Made by a program: the position numbers and the translations under genes
Part shown: in pieces, positions 37,506 through 46,397 of the stretch
Layout: each line of letters begins with the position of its first letter
Numbering within the stretch: position 1 is the first letter of the stretch
The notes under the pieces: generated by a model
The model's database searches: none
What the model saw: the letters and a program-made list of their open reading frames with translations, nothing else
Told to the model about the DNA's origin: nothing
DNA from: Rothia sp. (in: high G+C Gram-positive bacteria)
GTDB taxonomy: Bacteria; Actinomycetota; Actinomycetes; Actinomycetales; Micrococcaceae
Direction of reading: 5' to 3'
Length of the DNA: 64,000 nt
Assembly: GCA_030529845.1 (NCBI GenBank)
Contig: JAUMWB010000004.1
Span: 233,619-297,618 of the forward strand

Positions 37506-37545
37506 AAAGGCGGCTCTCCCCCGTGTGAGGGGAAGAGCCGCCTTT
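37506..37545. terminator. Terminator after rplQ
   Basis: Twelve-base perfect arms (37506-37517, 37534-37545), with further C/G pairing inside, 21 bases past the rplQ stop. It has A and T runs on its two sides, so it could work in both directions. Confidence 0.85.
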
Positions 37546-37566
37546 TTATCTACCGGTAACTAGGAA

Positions 37567-38262
37567 TTAGTCTTCGGAGATGGTCTGTGCTGCTGCACCA
37601 CCGGCAGGTGCGTAACCTGCTGCTTCAGCTGATTCCTTGGTGTCGAACCAGATTTCAGCCTGGGTGTTTGCGTACCAGCGTGAGCCGGGTACGTGGTACT
37701 TCATGGAGTCAGCGTTACCCTTGATGTCGAAGCCCTCGGGAGCTTCACCGTTCTCGGTTGCTGCGTGTGCGCCTGCGGGCAGGTCTGAGGACTCGGCTGC
37801 TGCAGGTGCTGCTGCCTTGGTCTCTTCTGCTACGGGTGCTTCTTCCTTAGCGGCTGCGGTCTCAGCTACCTTGGTAGCTTCAGAAACAGCTGCTGCGGTT
37901 GCAACGGGCTCCATAACCAGTTCGATAACTGCCATGGGAGCGTTGTCGCCCTTGCGGTTACCGATCTTGGTGATGCGGGTGTAGCCACCGGGGCGCTCTG
38001 CCATTGCGGGGGCAATGACGGTGAAGAGCTCGTGAACTACGGTCTTGTTACCGATGGAGCGCAGGACGCGACGGCGAGCGTTGAGGTCACCCTTCTTTGC
38101 GAAGGTGATCAGGCGCTCGGCGACGGGGCGTAGACGCTTTGCCTTGGTAACGGTAGTGGTGATGCGCTTGTGCTCGAAGAGCTGCTGAGACAGGTTGTTC
38201 AGCATGATGCGCTCGTGGGTCGGTGATCCGCCGAGGCGGGGACCCTTAGTGGGAGTAGGCAT
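37567..38262 (-). CDS. rplQ: 50S ribosomal protein L17 with extra C-terminal domain
   Basis: 231 residues, about 110 more than bacterial L17. Residues 1-119 are the normal L17 fold ([42 protein letters not shown]). Residues 120-176 are an Ala/Glu/Thr-rich linker. Residues 177-222 form a compact motif, [20 protein letters not shown] followed by [16 protein letters not shown], which resembles the small domain named 'sunset' in some actinobacterial proteins (recalled, not searched). An AGGAG site lies eight bases before the ATG. Last gene of the infA-rpoA unit, ending at a strong terminator. Confidence 0.93.
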   Translation of the reverse strand: MPTPTKGPRLGGSPTHERIMLNNLSQQLFEHKRITTTVTKAKRLRPVAERLITFAKKGDLNARRRVLRSIGNKTVVHELFTVIAPAMAERPGGYTRITKIGNRKGDNAPMAVIELVMEPVATAAAVSEATKVAETAAAKEEAPVAEETKAAAPAAAESSDLPAGAHAATENGEAPEGFDIKGNADSMKYHVPGSRWYANTQAEIWFDTKESAEAAGYAPAGGAAAQTISED

Positions 38263-38360
38263 AATTTATTCTCCTGGTTTGCCGTTCCTTACTGCCTCAC
38301 GGCAGGGGAACCAAAGATGTTTGACTGGTGTAACGCCTGGAAGCGTTGACTGCCGGTGTC

Positions 38361-39356
38361 TTAGTAGTCGCTGCCGTAGCTGTCGTCGTCCTGCAGGCGG
38401 GCTGAAAGGTCCATTCCGGCGGGTGAGTCCTTGAGGGACAGGCCAAGCTCGGTGAGCTTTGCCTTGACTTCGTCGATGGACTTGGCACCGAAGTTGCGGA
38501 TGTCCATGAGGTCTGCTTCGCTGCGGGTCACGAGTTCACCCACGGTGTGGATGCCTTCGCGCTTGAGGCAGTTGTAGGAGCGGACGGTCATGTCCAGGTC
38601 TTCGATGGGCAGAGCCAGGTCTGCGGCCATTGACTCGTCAGCGGGTGACGGGCCAACTTCGATACCTTCAGCGGCGGTGTTGAGTTCACGGGCCAGGCCG
38701 AAGAGCTCAACGAGGGTGTTGCCTGCTGATGCGACTGCGTCGCGGGGAGCAATTGCTTCCTTGGTTTCGACGTCCAGGGTGAGGGAGTCGAAGTCGGTGC
38801 GCTGCTCAACACGGGTCGCGCTGACGCGGAAGGTGACCTTAAGGACGGGTGAGTAGATGGAGTCGACCGGGATGCGGCCGATTTCTGCGTCACCTGACTT
38901 GTTCTGTGCTGCCGAGACGTAGCCGCGGCCGCGTTCGATGGTCAGTTCTGCGTTGAAGTTTGCGCGGTTGTTGAGGGTTGCGATGTGGAGGTCCGGGTTA
39001 TGGATCTCGACGCCTGCGGGCACCTCGATGTCGCCTGCGGTGAGTTCACCTTCGCCCTGCTTGCGCAGGTAGGCGATGACGGGTTCGTCGTTCTCTGAAG
39101 AGATGGAGAGCTTCTTGATGTTCAAGATGATCTCGGTGACGTCCTCGGTCACACCTTCTACAGTGCTGAATTCGTGCAGCACACCGTCGATGCGGATGCT
39201 GGTTACAGCGGCACCGGGGATGGATGAGAGAAGGGTGCGGCGGAGGGAGTTACCCAGGGTGTAGCCGAAGCCGGGTTCGAGGGGCTCGATGGTGAAGCGT
39301 GAACGGTTTTCCGATACGTGTTCTTCACGCAGGATGGGGCGCTGTGCAATGAGCAC
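38361..39356 (-). CDS. rpoA: DNA-directed RNA polymerase subunit alpha
   Basis: 331 residues from the GTG at 39356 ([20 protein letters not shown]), with a GAAAGGA site upstream; an earlier in-frame codon at 39395 would add an unlikely leader. The N-terminal dimerisation domain shows [24 protein letters not shown], and the C-terminal domain that contacts UP elements and activators shows [22 protein letters not shown] and [17 protein letters not shown]. rpsD is missing between rpsK and rpoA. Confidence 0.98.
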   Translation of the reverse strand: MLIAQRPILREEHVSENRSRFTIEPLEPGFGYTLGNSLRRTLLSSIPGAAVTSIRIDGVLHEFSTVEGVTEDVTEIILNIKKLSISSENDEPVIAYLRKQGEGELTAGDIEVPAGVEIHNPDLHIATLNNRANFNAELTIERGRGYVSAAQNKSGDAEIGRIPVDSIYSPVLKVTFRVSATRVEQRTDFDSLTLDVETKEAIAPRDAVASAGNTLVELFGLARELNTAAEGIEVGPSPADESMAADLALPIEDLDMTVRSYNCLKREGIHTVGELVTRSEADLMDIRNFGAKSIDEVKAKLTELGLSLKDSPAGMDLSARLQDDDSYGSDY

Positions 39357-39502
39357 TATGTTTCCTTTCGGTGAGCATCCGCTATATGAGCTCACAGGTT
39401 GGGAAAAACGAGTGAGGAAGCAGACGAAGCAGTCTGTTCATTGACCTGCAACTGGTAGGTTGCTGGTCGCCCGATGTTCGGGACGCGTCTAGCCGGTGGG
39501 GC

Positions 39503-39907
39503 TTAGACGTGGCGGCGCTTCGGAGGACGGCAGCCGTTGTGTGCAACGGGGGTGACGTCCTGGATGGAGCCAACTTCGAGGCCGGTAGCCTGGAGTGAGC
39601 GGATAGCGGTTTCGCGACCGGGGCCGGGGCCCTTGACGAAAACGTCTACCTTGCGGACACCGTGTTCCTGAGCGCGCTTTGCAGCGGTCTCAGCGGCCAT
39701 CTGAGCTGCGTAGGGGGTTGACTTACGTGAACCCTTGAAGCCCATTTCGCCGGCGGATGACCAGGAAATAACAGCACCAGAGGGATCAGTGATTGAAACG
39801 ATGGTGTTGTTGAAGGTTGACTTGATGTGTGCCTGACCGGCAACAATGTTCTTGGAAACCTTGCGGCGGCCGGTACGCTTGGCCGCTGCGCGAGTCTTGG
39901 GAGGCAT
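39503..39907 (-). CDS. rpsK: 30S ribosomal protein S11
   Basis: 134 residues. [30 protein letters not shown] and the C-terminal [17 protein letters not shown] are the S11 signatures; S11 lies on the platform near the mRNA exit and contacts the 16S 3' region. The ATG has an AGGAG site. It follows rpsM by 71 bases and is 146 bases before rpoA. Confidence 0.98.
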   Translation of the reverse strand: MPPKTRAAAKRTGRRKVSKNIVAGQAHIKSTFNNTIVSITDPSGAVISWSSAGEMGFKGSRKSTPYAAQMAAETAAKRAQEHGVRKVDVFVKGPGPGRETAIRSLQATGLEVGSIQDVTPVAHNGCRPPKRRHV

Positions 39908-39978
39908 TTTTGATTCTCCTACAAAGTTTTGGTTGAAGTGTTGGTCTTACGCGATGTGCAAGACTGAGGCAACACTGT

Positions 39979-40347
39979 TTACTTCTTCTTACCTGCGACG
40001 GTACGCTTCGGGCCCTTGCGGGTACGGGCGTTGGTCTTGGTGCGCTGGCCGTGTACGGGAAGGCCACGGCGGTGACGCAGACCCTGGTAGCTACCGATTT
40101 CTACCTTGCGGCGGATGTCGGCAGCAACCTCGCGGCGAAGGTCACCTTCAACCTTGTAGTTGCCTTCGATGAAGTCACGAAGTGCTACGAGCTGGGTATC
40201 GTCAAGGTCCTTGACGCGGGTGTTGGGGTCAACACCGGTTGCAGCAAGCGCTTCTTTTGCACGGGTCTTGCCCACGCCGTAGATGTAAGTAAGAGCAATT
40301 TCCACGCGCTTTTCGCGGGGAATATCGACTCCAGCGAGACGTGCCAT
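39979..40347 (-). CDS. rpsM: 30S ribosomal protein S13
   Basis: 122 residues. [25 protein letters not shown] opens the protein, and the basic tail [21 protein letters not shown] closes it. S13 sits in the head of the small subunit and contacts S19, the large subunit and P-site tRNA. The ATG has an AGGAG site. It follows rpmJ with a 159-base gap, unusually long for this operon. Confidence 0.98.
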   Translation of the reverse strand: MARLAGVDIPREKRVEIALTYIYGVGKTRAKEALAATGVDPNTRVKDLDDTQLVALRDFIEGNYKVEGDLRREVAADIRRKVEIGSYQGLRHRRGLPVHGQRTKTNARTRKGPKRTVAGKKK

Positions 40348-40506
40348 GGGGCGTTCTCCTTGTTTTCGCAGAGGTCTGTGACATCACTGCCCGGTTATCC
40401 CGGTCCCCGGCCTCTGTGCCCGGAGGTATCCTGCTTTATTCGCAGGAGCGGTGCCATTTTCTGTTGTGCCACCTGGTGGGGTGGTCTTGTCAGCGTTGGC
40501 TAGTGT

Positions 40507-40620
40507 TTAGCCCTGGCGCTGCTTGTGGCGCGGGTTTTCGCAGATCACCATGACCACACCGTGACGGCGGATCACTTTGCACTTGTCGCAGATCGGCTTA
40601 ACGCTCGGCTTGACCTTCAT
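40507..40620 (-). CDS. rpmJ: 50S ribosomal protein L36
   Basis: 37 residues, read directly from the minus strand: starts [20 protein letters not shown] and ends NPRHKQRQG. It has the CxxC, C and H set (Cys11, Cys14, Cys27, His32) of the zinc-binding L36 type. It lies in its normal place between infA and rpsM. The zinc ligands suggest no zinc-free duplicate is needed here, although one may exist elsewhere. Confidence 0.96.
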   Translation of the reverse strand: MKVKPSVKPICDKCKVIRRHGVVMVICENPRHKQRQG

Positions 40621-40762
40621 CGCATTCCTTTGCGTTGATGTTTCAGCTAATGCTTTGGACGGGCGGGGTAAGAGGTTCTATGTCCGGCTAACCGGTGGGA
40701 GAACTGTTTACCCCTTTTACACGGCGTAAACGCCGCTGCTTAGCGACGTTTGCTGCTCGTGT

Positions 40763-40984
40763 TTACTTGTAGCGGTAGACGATACGACCGCGTGAGAGGT
40801 CGTAGGGGCTGAGCTCGACTACTACTCGGTCCTCAGGCAGGATTCGAATGTAGTGCTGACGCATCTTGCCTGAGATGTGGGCAAGTACCTTGTGTCCGTT
40901 GTCTAGCTCAACGCGGAATGATGCGTTGGGCAGTGCTTCGACCACGGTACCTTCAATCTCGATGACGCCGTCTTTCTTGGCCAT
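40763..40984 (-). CDS. infA: Translation initiation factor IF-1
   Basis: 73 residues from the ATG at 40984 ([20 protein letters not shown]), with GGAGG just upstream. A single OB-fold protein that blocks the ribosomal A site during initiation. The sequence ends [15 protein letters not shown], typical. In-frame codons further upstream lie in the leader and promoter. It is the first gene of the infA-rpmJ-rpsM-rpsK-rpoA-rplQ unit, which has its own promoter at 41123-41151. Confidence 0.97.
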   Translation of the reverse strand: MAKKDGVIEIEGTVVEALPNASFRVELDNGHKVLAHISGKMRQHYIRILPEDRVVVELSPYDLSRGRIVYRYK

Positions 40985-41122
40985 ATCCTCCGCTTTACTT
41001 TCGTGCTCCCAAGGTTTCTTGGGGGCTCTTGGTAGTGTTTTTTCTGTATTCGGTGCGTTCTCCCAGATTCGGGTACCGCTCCGCTTGCGCACTAAACGCA
41101 TGGCACAGACAACCAACAAACT

Positions 41123-41151
41123 AATATACGGCAAAAGCCCCAGAATGTTAA
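41123..41151 (-). promoter_or_regulatory. Predicted promoter of the infA-rpoA operon
   Basis: On the minus strand TTAACA (41146-41151), a spacer of exactly 17 bases, TATATT (41123-41128). Near consensus for a primary sigma factor. A start near 41116 would give a leader of about 130 bases before infA. Confidence 0.7.
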
Positions 41152-41313
41152 TGGTTTTCGCAAAACATAGCGAGCTTCACATTATGGCCCGGGGCTTAAG
41201 CTCAGGGACAGGGCACTCCCGTAGCCAGCTGACCAGACTCCACACCACTGAGCGCAGCGGATGTGCTGTCAGCCTGCTGGCTGGGGCTAGTGCTCTGGCT
41301 CCTTCGCATGGGG

Positions 41314-41409
41314 CAGGACGCTCCGGCAGCCGGCTGGCTGGGGCTGGCATGAATTGGCCGAGCGCCTCGGCACGAGGCCAAGAAGGTTAGTCGGCTAAGG
41401 AGCGTCCTG
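41314..41409. repeat. Inverted repeat with nested hairpins downstream of rlmN
   Basis: Eleven-base perfect arms (41314-41324 and 41399-41409) enclose further small hairpins built on GCCGAG/CTCGG and GCCTCG/CGAGGC near 41357-41378. A second short inverted pair, TCCTGCG (41410-41416) and CGCAGGA (41451-41457), brackets the duplicated rlmN end. It may be the rlmN terminator, a structured RNA, or the scar of a lost element. Confidence 0.55.
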
Positions 41410-41424
41410 TCCTGCGTATTTCGT

Positions 41425-41454
41425 TTAGTCTTCCTTGGCTGCCAGCTGCCCGCA
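41425..41454 (-). repeat. Diverged second copy of the last nine codons and stop of rlmN
   Basis: On the minus strand this reads CGQLAAKED and a TAA stop, identical in protein to the end of rlmN (41471-41500). The two 30-base copies differ at only four bases, all third codon positions (GGC/GGG, CTA/CTG, GCG/GCA, GCA/GCC). They lie in the same orientation, 16 bases apart. Similarity stops just upstream of the Cys codon. A remnant of another rlmN allele, left by recombination or by loss of an integrated element. Confidence 0.8.
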
Positions 41455-41470
41455 GGACGAAGGCCAGACC

Positions 41471-42652
41471 TTAGTCTTCCTTTGCCGCTAGCTGGCCGCA
41501 GGCACCGTCGATGTCACTTCCGCGGGTGTCGCGCACGGTGGTGGGAATACCGTGCGCCCGTAAGCGTTCAACGAAGTTTTGTTCGACGCCCTTGCGGGAG
41601 GCTGTCCATTTGGAGCCGGGGGTAGGGTTCAGCGGAATGGGGTTGACGTGTACCCAGCCGCGTCCGCGGGAGGCAAGTTTTTTGCCGAGGAGGTCGGCGC
41701 GCCAGCCCTGGTCGTTGATGTCGCGGATGAGGGCGTATTCGATGGAGATGCGGCGTCCGGTGGTCCTGTAGTAGTCGTAGGCGGCGTCGAGGGTTTCGTC
41801 GACTTTCCAGCGCTGGTTGATGGGGATGAGTTCGTCACGGAGCTCGTCGTCGGGGGCGTGGAGGGAGAGGGCCAGGGTGATGGGGAGTTTTTCTAGCTCA
41901 AATTTGCGGATGCCGGGTACGAGACCGACGGTGGACATGGTGATGCCGCGGGCGGAGATTCCCAGGCCTTCGGGGGCGGGGTCAATGAGGCGATGGACGG
42001 CGCCCATGGTGGCCTTGTAGTTGGCTAGGGCTTCGCCCATGCCCATGAAGACGATGTTGGAGACGCGTAGGGGGCGGGTGTCTTCGGAGCCACCTTCTGC
42101 CTGTTCGAGACCCTTCATGTTTTTGAGGTAGCGGGCACCGGCGATAACCTGTTCGACGATTTCGGCGGTGGAGAGGTTGCGGGTGAGGCCCTGCTGGCCG
42201 GTGGCGCAGAAGGGGCAGTTCATGCCGCAGCCAGCCTGGGAAGAGATGCACATGGTGACGCGGTTCTCGTAACGCATGATGACTGATTCAACCAGGGCGC
42301 CGTCGAAGAGGCGGTGGACGACTTTGAGGGTATCTCCCCCATCGGCTTCGAGGGTGCGGACGGTAGTGAGCAGCTGGGGCATGGCGTCGGCAACCATTTG
42401 TTCGCGTTCTGCTGCGGGCAGGTCGGTCATTTCTGCTGGATCGGTGACCAGGCGCTCGAAGTAGTGCTTGGAGAGCTGGGCTGCCCGGAAGGGCTTGTAG
42501 CCGAGTTCTTCGAGGAAGGCGCGGCGGCCGGCCATGTCGAAGTCTGCAATATGGCGCGGGGGTTTGCCCCGGCGAGGGGCTTTGAGGATGATTTGGCCGG
42601 GTTCAGGCCGTGCGCTGGAGATTTCCAGGGGGACGCTGGTGGTTTCGGTCAT
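41471..42652 (-). CDS. rlmN: 23S rRNA (adenine(2503)-C(2))-methyltransferase RlmN
   Basis: 393 residues. A radical SAM enzyme that methylates A2503 of 23S rRNA and A37 of some tRNAs. [27 protein letters not shown] has the CxxxCxxC iron-sulfur ligands; [14 protein letters not shown] and [20 protein letters not shown] follow; the C-terminal [16 protein letters not shown] carries the methyl-carrying Cys nine residues from the end. rlmN lies between map and infA, where these genes are normally adjacent. A second copy of its 3' end lies 16 bases past the stop. The ATG has only a GAAAG site. Confidence 0.95.
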   Translation of the reverse strand: MTETTSVPLEISSARPEPGQIILKAPRRGKPPRHIADFDMAGRRAFLEELGYKPFRAAQLSKHYFERLVTDPAEMTDLPAAEREQMVADAMPQLLTTVRTLEADGGDTLKVVHRLFDGALVESVIMRYENRVTMCISSQAGCGMNCPFCATGQQGLTRNLSTAEIVEQVIAGARYLKNMKGLEQAEGGSEDTRPLRVSNIVFMGMGEALANYKATMGAVHRLIDPAPEGLGISARGITMSTVGLVPGIRKFELEKLPITLALSLHAPDDELRDELIPINQRWKVDETLDAAYDYYRTTGRRISIEYALIRDINDQGWRADLLGKKLASRGRGWVHVNPIPLNPTPGSKWTASRKGVEQNFVERLRAHGIPTTVRDTRGSDIDGACGQLAAKED

Positions 42653-42706
42653 GGTGGGTGCTTTCGGTGTGATGCGGGGCGGACGCGGAGGGGCAGGTTA
42701 CGAAGT

Positions 42707-43540
42707 TTAGGCGGGTATGGGTTTGACGGTAACACCGAGCTTGGAGAGCTCGGAGGCGCCGCCGTCCTCTGCGGTGAGGACCCAGATACCTTCAGAGTGT
42801 ACGCAGACGGAGTGTTCCCACTGGCAGGCGTCTCCCCCATCGACGGTTTTGATGGTCCACTCATCCTCGAGGGTGACGGTTTCGATTCCACCGGTTACGA
42901 GCATAGGTTCAATGGCGAAGGCCATGCCTTTTTTGACGCGGGGTCCGAGGTCTCGAGCGGCATAGTTGAGCACGTCGGGGGCCATGTGCATGGAGGTGCC
43001 GATGCCGTGGCCCACGAAGTCTTCGATAATGCCGTACTTGTCACCGGTTTCTTGGCGGACGAAGTTTTCGATGGCAAAACCGACTTCACCGATTTTCTTG
43101 GCGGTAGCAAGCGCTGCGATGCCGTGCCAGAGGGCGGCGCGGGTGACCTCGGAAAGTTCGCGGCGGGCGTCCGATACTTCACCGATGAGAGCGGTACGGG
43201 CTGAGTCGCCGTGCCAGGTGGTGCCGCGAGCGTCCTGTACTGTGGCGCCGCCGTCGATAGAGATCATGTCCCCTTCTGCTAGGGCAAGGTCGCCGGGGAT
43301 ACCGTGGACGACAACGTCGTTCACGGAGGTGCAGATGGTGGCCGGGTAGTCGTAGTAGCCCAGGAAGTTGGACCCTGCTCCGTATTCAGCTAGGACGCCG
43401 CGGAAGACGGTATCGAGTTCGGCGGTGGTGACGCCGGGGGCGGCAGCTGCTACCGCTGCGTCCAGGGCGCGGGAGGTGATGACGCCAGCTCGGGCCATGT
43501 CAGCGAGTTGGCGGTCTGTCTTGTATTCGATACGGCGCAT
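42707..43540 (-). CDS. map: Methionine aminopeptidase, type I
   Basis: 277 residues. Removes the initiator Met from nascent proteins. The pita-bread fold metal ligands are visible in GDMISIDGGATVQDARGTTWHGDSART (two Asp), FVGHGIGTSMHMAPDVLNY (His), and AFAIEPMLVTGG (Glu), with a final Glu near TLEDEWTIKTVDGGDACQWEHSV. ATG with an AGGAAAG site. It follows adk after a terminator and lies 54 bases before rlmN. Confidence 0.96.
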   Translation of the reverse strand: MRRIEYKTDRQLADMARAGVITSRALDAAVAAAAPGVTTAELDTVFRGVLAEYGAGSNFLGYYDYPATICTSVNDVVVHGIPGDLALAEGDMISIDGGATVQDARGTTWHGDSARTALIGEVSDARRELSEVTRAALWHGIAALATAKKIGEVGFAIENFVRQETGDKYGIIEDFVGHGIGTSMHMAPDVLNYAARDLGPRVKKGMAFAIEPMLVTGGIETVTLEDEWTIKTVDGGDACQWEHSVCVHSEGIWVLTAEDGGASELSKLGVTVKPIPA

Positions 43541-43607
43541 AGGGTTCTTTCCTGGCTAGGTTTGTGTGCTGGGCTTTTGAGCCAAACTACACCAGTGTGC
43601 GTTAAAG

Positions 43608-43640
43608 ACCTGTGCCCCCGCAATGACCGGGGGCACAGGT
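43608..43640 (-). terminator. Terminator after adk
   Basis: Thirteen-base perfect arms (43608-43620, 43628-43640) with a seven-base loop, 12 bases past the adk stop. It separates secY-adk from map. Confidence 0.85.
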
Positions 43641-43652
43641 AGGGTTGCTGCC

Positions 43653-44216
43653 TTACTTAAGGGCGTCCATGATACGGGCGGTGACTTCGTCGATCTCGCC
43701 CAGACCGTCGATCTGGGTGACGAGGCCACGCTCGGTGTAGATAGCTACGAGGGGTGCGGTTTCTTCCTCGTAGACTTTGAGGCGGTGGCGGATGACCTCT
43801 TCGTTGTCGTCTGAGCGGCCTTCCTTGGCGGCGCGGCCCAGGAGACGTTCGACCAGTTCGTCGTTGTCAGCAACCAGCAGGAGAACCTGGCCGATTTCCT
43901 GGCCCATGTCTGCCAGGATTGTGTCGAGTTCTCCGACCTGGGCAGTATTGCGGGGGTAGCCATCGAGCAGGAAGCCGTTAGCGGTATCGTCCTCTGCCAG
44001 GCGGGCGCGCACCATGCGGTTGGTGACAGAGTCGGGAACCAGGTTACCTGAGTCAATGTAGCTCTTAGCTTCCTTGCCCAGCTCGGTTTCTTCCTTGATG
44101 TTCTTGCGGAAGATGTCACCGGTGGAGATAGCGGGGATGTTCAGCTTTTCAGCAATTTTGACGGCCTGGGTGCCTTTACCGGCGCCGGGAGGGCCAATGA
44201 TGAGCAGACGGTTCAT
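43653..44216 (-). CDS. adk: Adenylate kinase
   Basis: 187 residues. Catalyses AMP + ATP to 2 ADP. The P-loop GPPGAGKGT spans residues 8-16; AISTGDIFRKNIKEETELGK is the AMP-binding region; FLLDGYPRNTAQ is the conserved motif before the lid. The lid is short, without zinc cysteines (AAKEGRSDDNEEVIRHRL), as in short-type actinobacterial enzymes. The start overlaps the secY stop by four bases (ATGA). Confidence 0.97.
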   Translation of the reverse strand: MNRLLIIGPPGAGKGTQAVKIAEKLNIPAISTGDIFRKNIKEETELGKEAKSYIDSGNLVPDSVTNRMVRARLAEDDTANGFLLDGYPRNTAQVGELDTILADMGQEIGQVLLLVADNDELVERLLGRAAKEGRSDDNEEVIRHRLKVYEEETAPLVAIYTERGLVTQIDGLGEIDEVTARIMDALK

Positions 44217-45523
44217 CGCAGTAGTCCTTCGTAGTTGCGTTGTTGGAGCTGGGCGTCGATTTGCTTGACGGTGTCAAGGCCAACGCCGATGACGATCAGC
44301 AGTGAGGCACCGCCGAGCGGGAAATTCTGGTTAGCGCCGAAGAGGACGAAGGCCACCAGCGGCAGGAGCGCTAGGACAGCTACGTAGATGGCGCCGGGCA
44401 GGGTAATACGGTTGAGAACGTAGCTCAGGTATTCCTGGGTGGGGCGTCCTGCACGAATGCCGGGGATGAAGCCACCGTACTTCTTCATGTTGCCAGCAAC
44501 CTCTTCGGTGTTGAAGGTGATGGAGACATAGAAGTAGGCAAATCCCAGGATGAGCAGGAAGTAGAGGGTCATATAGAGCGGGTGATCGCCCATGACCAGG
44601 TAGGTGTTGATCCAGTTAACCCATTCGGGCGGAGCTGAGCCGTCCGAGGGGGTGTTGAACTGGGCAATCAGGCCCGGCACCATGAGCATAGAGGAGGCAA
44701 AGATGATGGGGATAACGCCAGCCATGTTAACCTTGAGCGGAATGTAGGTGGTGGTACCGCCGATGGTGCGGCGCCCGATCATCCGCTTGGCGTACTGGAC
44801 TGGGATGCGACGCTGAGACTGCTCAACGAAGACAACTGCCACAATAACCAGCAGACCTACAGCTACGACCGCTGAGAAGATACCCCAGCCCTGGGTCTGC
44901 AAGATCGAACCGAATGCCGAGGGGAAGGATGCTGCGATTGAGGTGAAAATCAGCAGGGACATACCGTTGCCCACGCCCTTTTCGGTGATTTGCTCGCCCA
45001 GCCACATGACCACACCGGTACCGGCGGTGAGGGCAGTGATAATCAGCAAGATATTCCAGATGCCATCGTCAGGAATAATTGGCAGGGTACACCCTTGAAG
45101 GAGCATGCCGGAGCGGGCCAGTGACACAATGGTGGTCGCGTTCAATAGCGCCAGCAGAATGGTGAGGTAACGGGTGTACTGGGTCAGTTTGGTCTGCCCC
45201 TGGGCACCTTCCTCGTGAAGCTGCTGGAAGCGGGGAATGACAACGCGAAGCAGCTGAACAATAATGCTCGCGGTAATGTAAGGCATAACGCCCAGGGCAA
45301 AAATCGACAGCTGAAGCAGGGCACCACCGCTAAAGAGGTTAATCATGTCGTATACGCCACCGGTTGCGGTGACGGTCGACAGGCACTGCTGCACGTTTCC
45401 GTAAGATACACCGGGAGCGGGGATAAACACGCCCACACGGTAAATCACGATAATACCCAGGGTGAACAGCAGCTTGTTACGCAGGTCGGGCGTCTTGAAA
45501 GCCCGTCCAAAAGCGGTCAGCAC
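44213..45523 (-). CDS. secY: Protein translocase subunit SecY
   Basis: 436 residues with ten hydrophobic segments. The channel-forming subunit of the Sec translocon. DLRNKLLFTLGIIVIYRVGVFIPAPGVSY at the N-terminus, IPLKVNMAGVIPIIFASSMLMVPG in the middle, and YGGFIPGIRAGRPTQEYLSYVLNRITLPGA near 350-380 (cytoplasmic loop that contacts SecA and the ribosome) are diagnostic. GTG start with AGGAGG four bases upstream. A terminator lies between rplO and secY, so secY-adk may have a separate promoter. The stop overlaps adk. Confidence 0.98.
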   Translation of the reverse strand: MLTAFGRAFKTPDLRNKLLFTLGIIVIYRVGVFIPAPGVSYGNVQQCLSTVTATGGVYDMINLFSGGALLQLSIFALGVMPYITASIIVQLLRVVIPRFQQLHEEGAQGQTKLTQYTRYLTILLALLNATTIVSLARSGMLLQGCTLPIIPDDGIWNILLIITALTAGTGVVMWLGEQITEKGVGNGMSLLIFTSIAASFPSAFGSILQTQGWGIFSAVVAVGLLVIVAVVFVEQSQRRIPVQYAKRMIGRRTIGGTTTYIPLKVNMAGVIPIIFASSMLMVPGLIAQFNTPSDGSAPPEWVNWINTYLVMGDHPLYMTLYFLLILGFAYFYVSITFNTEEVAGNMKKYGGFIPGIRAGRPTQEYLSYVLNRITLPGAIYVAVLALLPLVAFVLFGANQNFPLGGASLLIVIGVGLDTVKQIDAQLQQRNYEGLLR

Positions 45524-45659
45524 ATGTCCTCCTGTGAGACAAAATCTTAGATGCCCCTCTCCCCTGCACGGTGCAGGCGGTGGGGCGAGTACACAATCTT
45601 TTCCAGTCTATCGCTTAAAACTCAATCGTGTGTAGCTCAAACCTCTCAGCGTAAAGAAA

Positions 45660-45691
45660 GGTGCCCCGCTCACCAAAGTGAGCGGGGCACC
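45660..45691 (-). terminator. Terminator between rplO and secY
   Basis: Perfect 14-base arms (45660-45673, 45678-45691) with a CAAA loop, followed on the minus strand by TTTCTTT; 41 bases past the rplO stop. One of the strongest hairpins in the window. Confidence 0.88.
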
Positions 45692-45732
45692 CGCAAGAAG
45701 ATACGCAACCGGTTGCCCGGTGCGTCATGGGA

Positions 45733-46185
45733 CTACTTGACGGTTACAGAACCGCCAGCAGCCTCAATCTTGGCCTTAGCTGACTCAGAAACCTTGTCAA
45801 CGGTTACGTTGTAGGCTGCTGAGATTTCGCCGGTACCCAGAACCTTGACCAGTTCGTTCTTACGAACTGCGCCAGCTGCTACCAGGGCGTCAACGGTGAT
45901 GTCGCCGCCCTCGGGGAACAGTTCCGCGATACGGTCCAGGTTTACAACCTGGTACTCGGTGCGGAAGGGGTTCTTGAAGCCGCGCAGCTTGGGAAGGCGC
46001 ATGTGCAGCGGAAGCTGACCACCTTCGAAGCCGGCGCGAACCTGGTAACGTGCCTTGGTACCCTTGGTACCGCGACCTGCGGTCTTACCCTTTGAGCCTT
46101 CACCGCGGCCTACGCGGGTCTTAGCCTTGTGGGCACCCGGTGCCGGGCGCAGATCGTGAATCTTGATAGCGTCGTTGTTTGCCAT
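45733..46185 (-). CDS. rplO: 50S ribosomal protein L15
   Basis: 150 residues. [34 protein letters not shown], the glycine- and lysine-rich N-terminal tail that runs into 23S rRNA, followed by [23 protein letters not shown] lies ten bases before the ATG and overlaps the end of rpmD, two bases away. It ends the spc ribosomal run before a strong terminator. Confidence 0.98.
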   Translation of the reverse strand: MANNDAIKIHDLRPAPGAHKAKTRVGRGEGSKGKTAGRGTKGTKARYQVRAGFEGGQLPLHMRLPKLRGFKNPFRTEYQVVNLDRIAELFPEGGDITVDALVAAGAVRKNELVKVLGTGEISAAYNVTVDKVSESAKAKIEAAGGSVTVK

Positions 46186-46187
46186 CT

Positions 46188-46397
46188 TTACTTGACCTCC
46201 TCAACCTGAACCAGGTGAGCTACGGTGTTGATCATGCCGCAGGTGACGGGGTCAGCAGTGCGAACAACCTTGTTGCCGGGGCGCTTAAGGCCCAGGGAAC
46301 GGAGGGTGTCGCGCATGTTCTGCTTTTCACCGACGTAGGACTTGATCTGGGTGATTTCCAGCTTTGCGTCGCTGGGCTGAATACGCTTACCGGTCAT
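46188..46397 (-). CDS. rpmD: 50S ribosomal protein L30
   Basis: 69 residues, the normal short bacterial L30: [38 protein letters not shown] is the whole conserved region. The ATG overlaps the rpsE stop (TAATG), so translation is coupled. L30 is a surface protein of the large subunit. Confidence 0.97.
   Translation of the reverse strand: MTGKRIQPSDAKLEITQIKSYVGEKQNMRDTLRSLGLKRPGNKVVRTADPVTCGMINTVAHLVQVEEVK

Larger units (their letters stand above)
40985..41470. other. Intergenic region between infA and rlmN
   Basis: 486 bases without a convincing gene. It holds the infA leader, a promoter (41123-41151), a GC-rich region with nested inverted repeats (41314-41409), and a second copy of the end of rlmN (41425-41454). 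The promoter-distal half (about 41200-41460) is far more GC-rich and repetitive than the promoter part, and looks like remnant DNA. Confidence 0.7.

Noticed and set aside
41100-41470. Possible small gene or tRNA in the infA-rlmN gap
   Set aside because: No frame with a recognisable product apart from the nine-codon rlmN remnant, and no cloverleaf with a T-loop motif could be found.
42314-43204. 296-codon open frame on the plus strand across rlmN and map
   Set aside because: Spans two firm genes and their gap on the opposite strand and shows no family motif.
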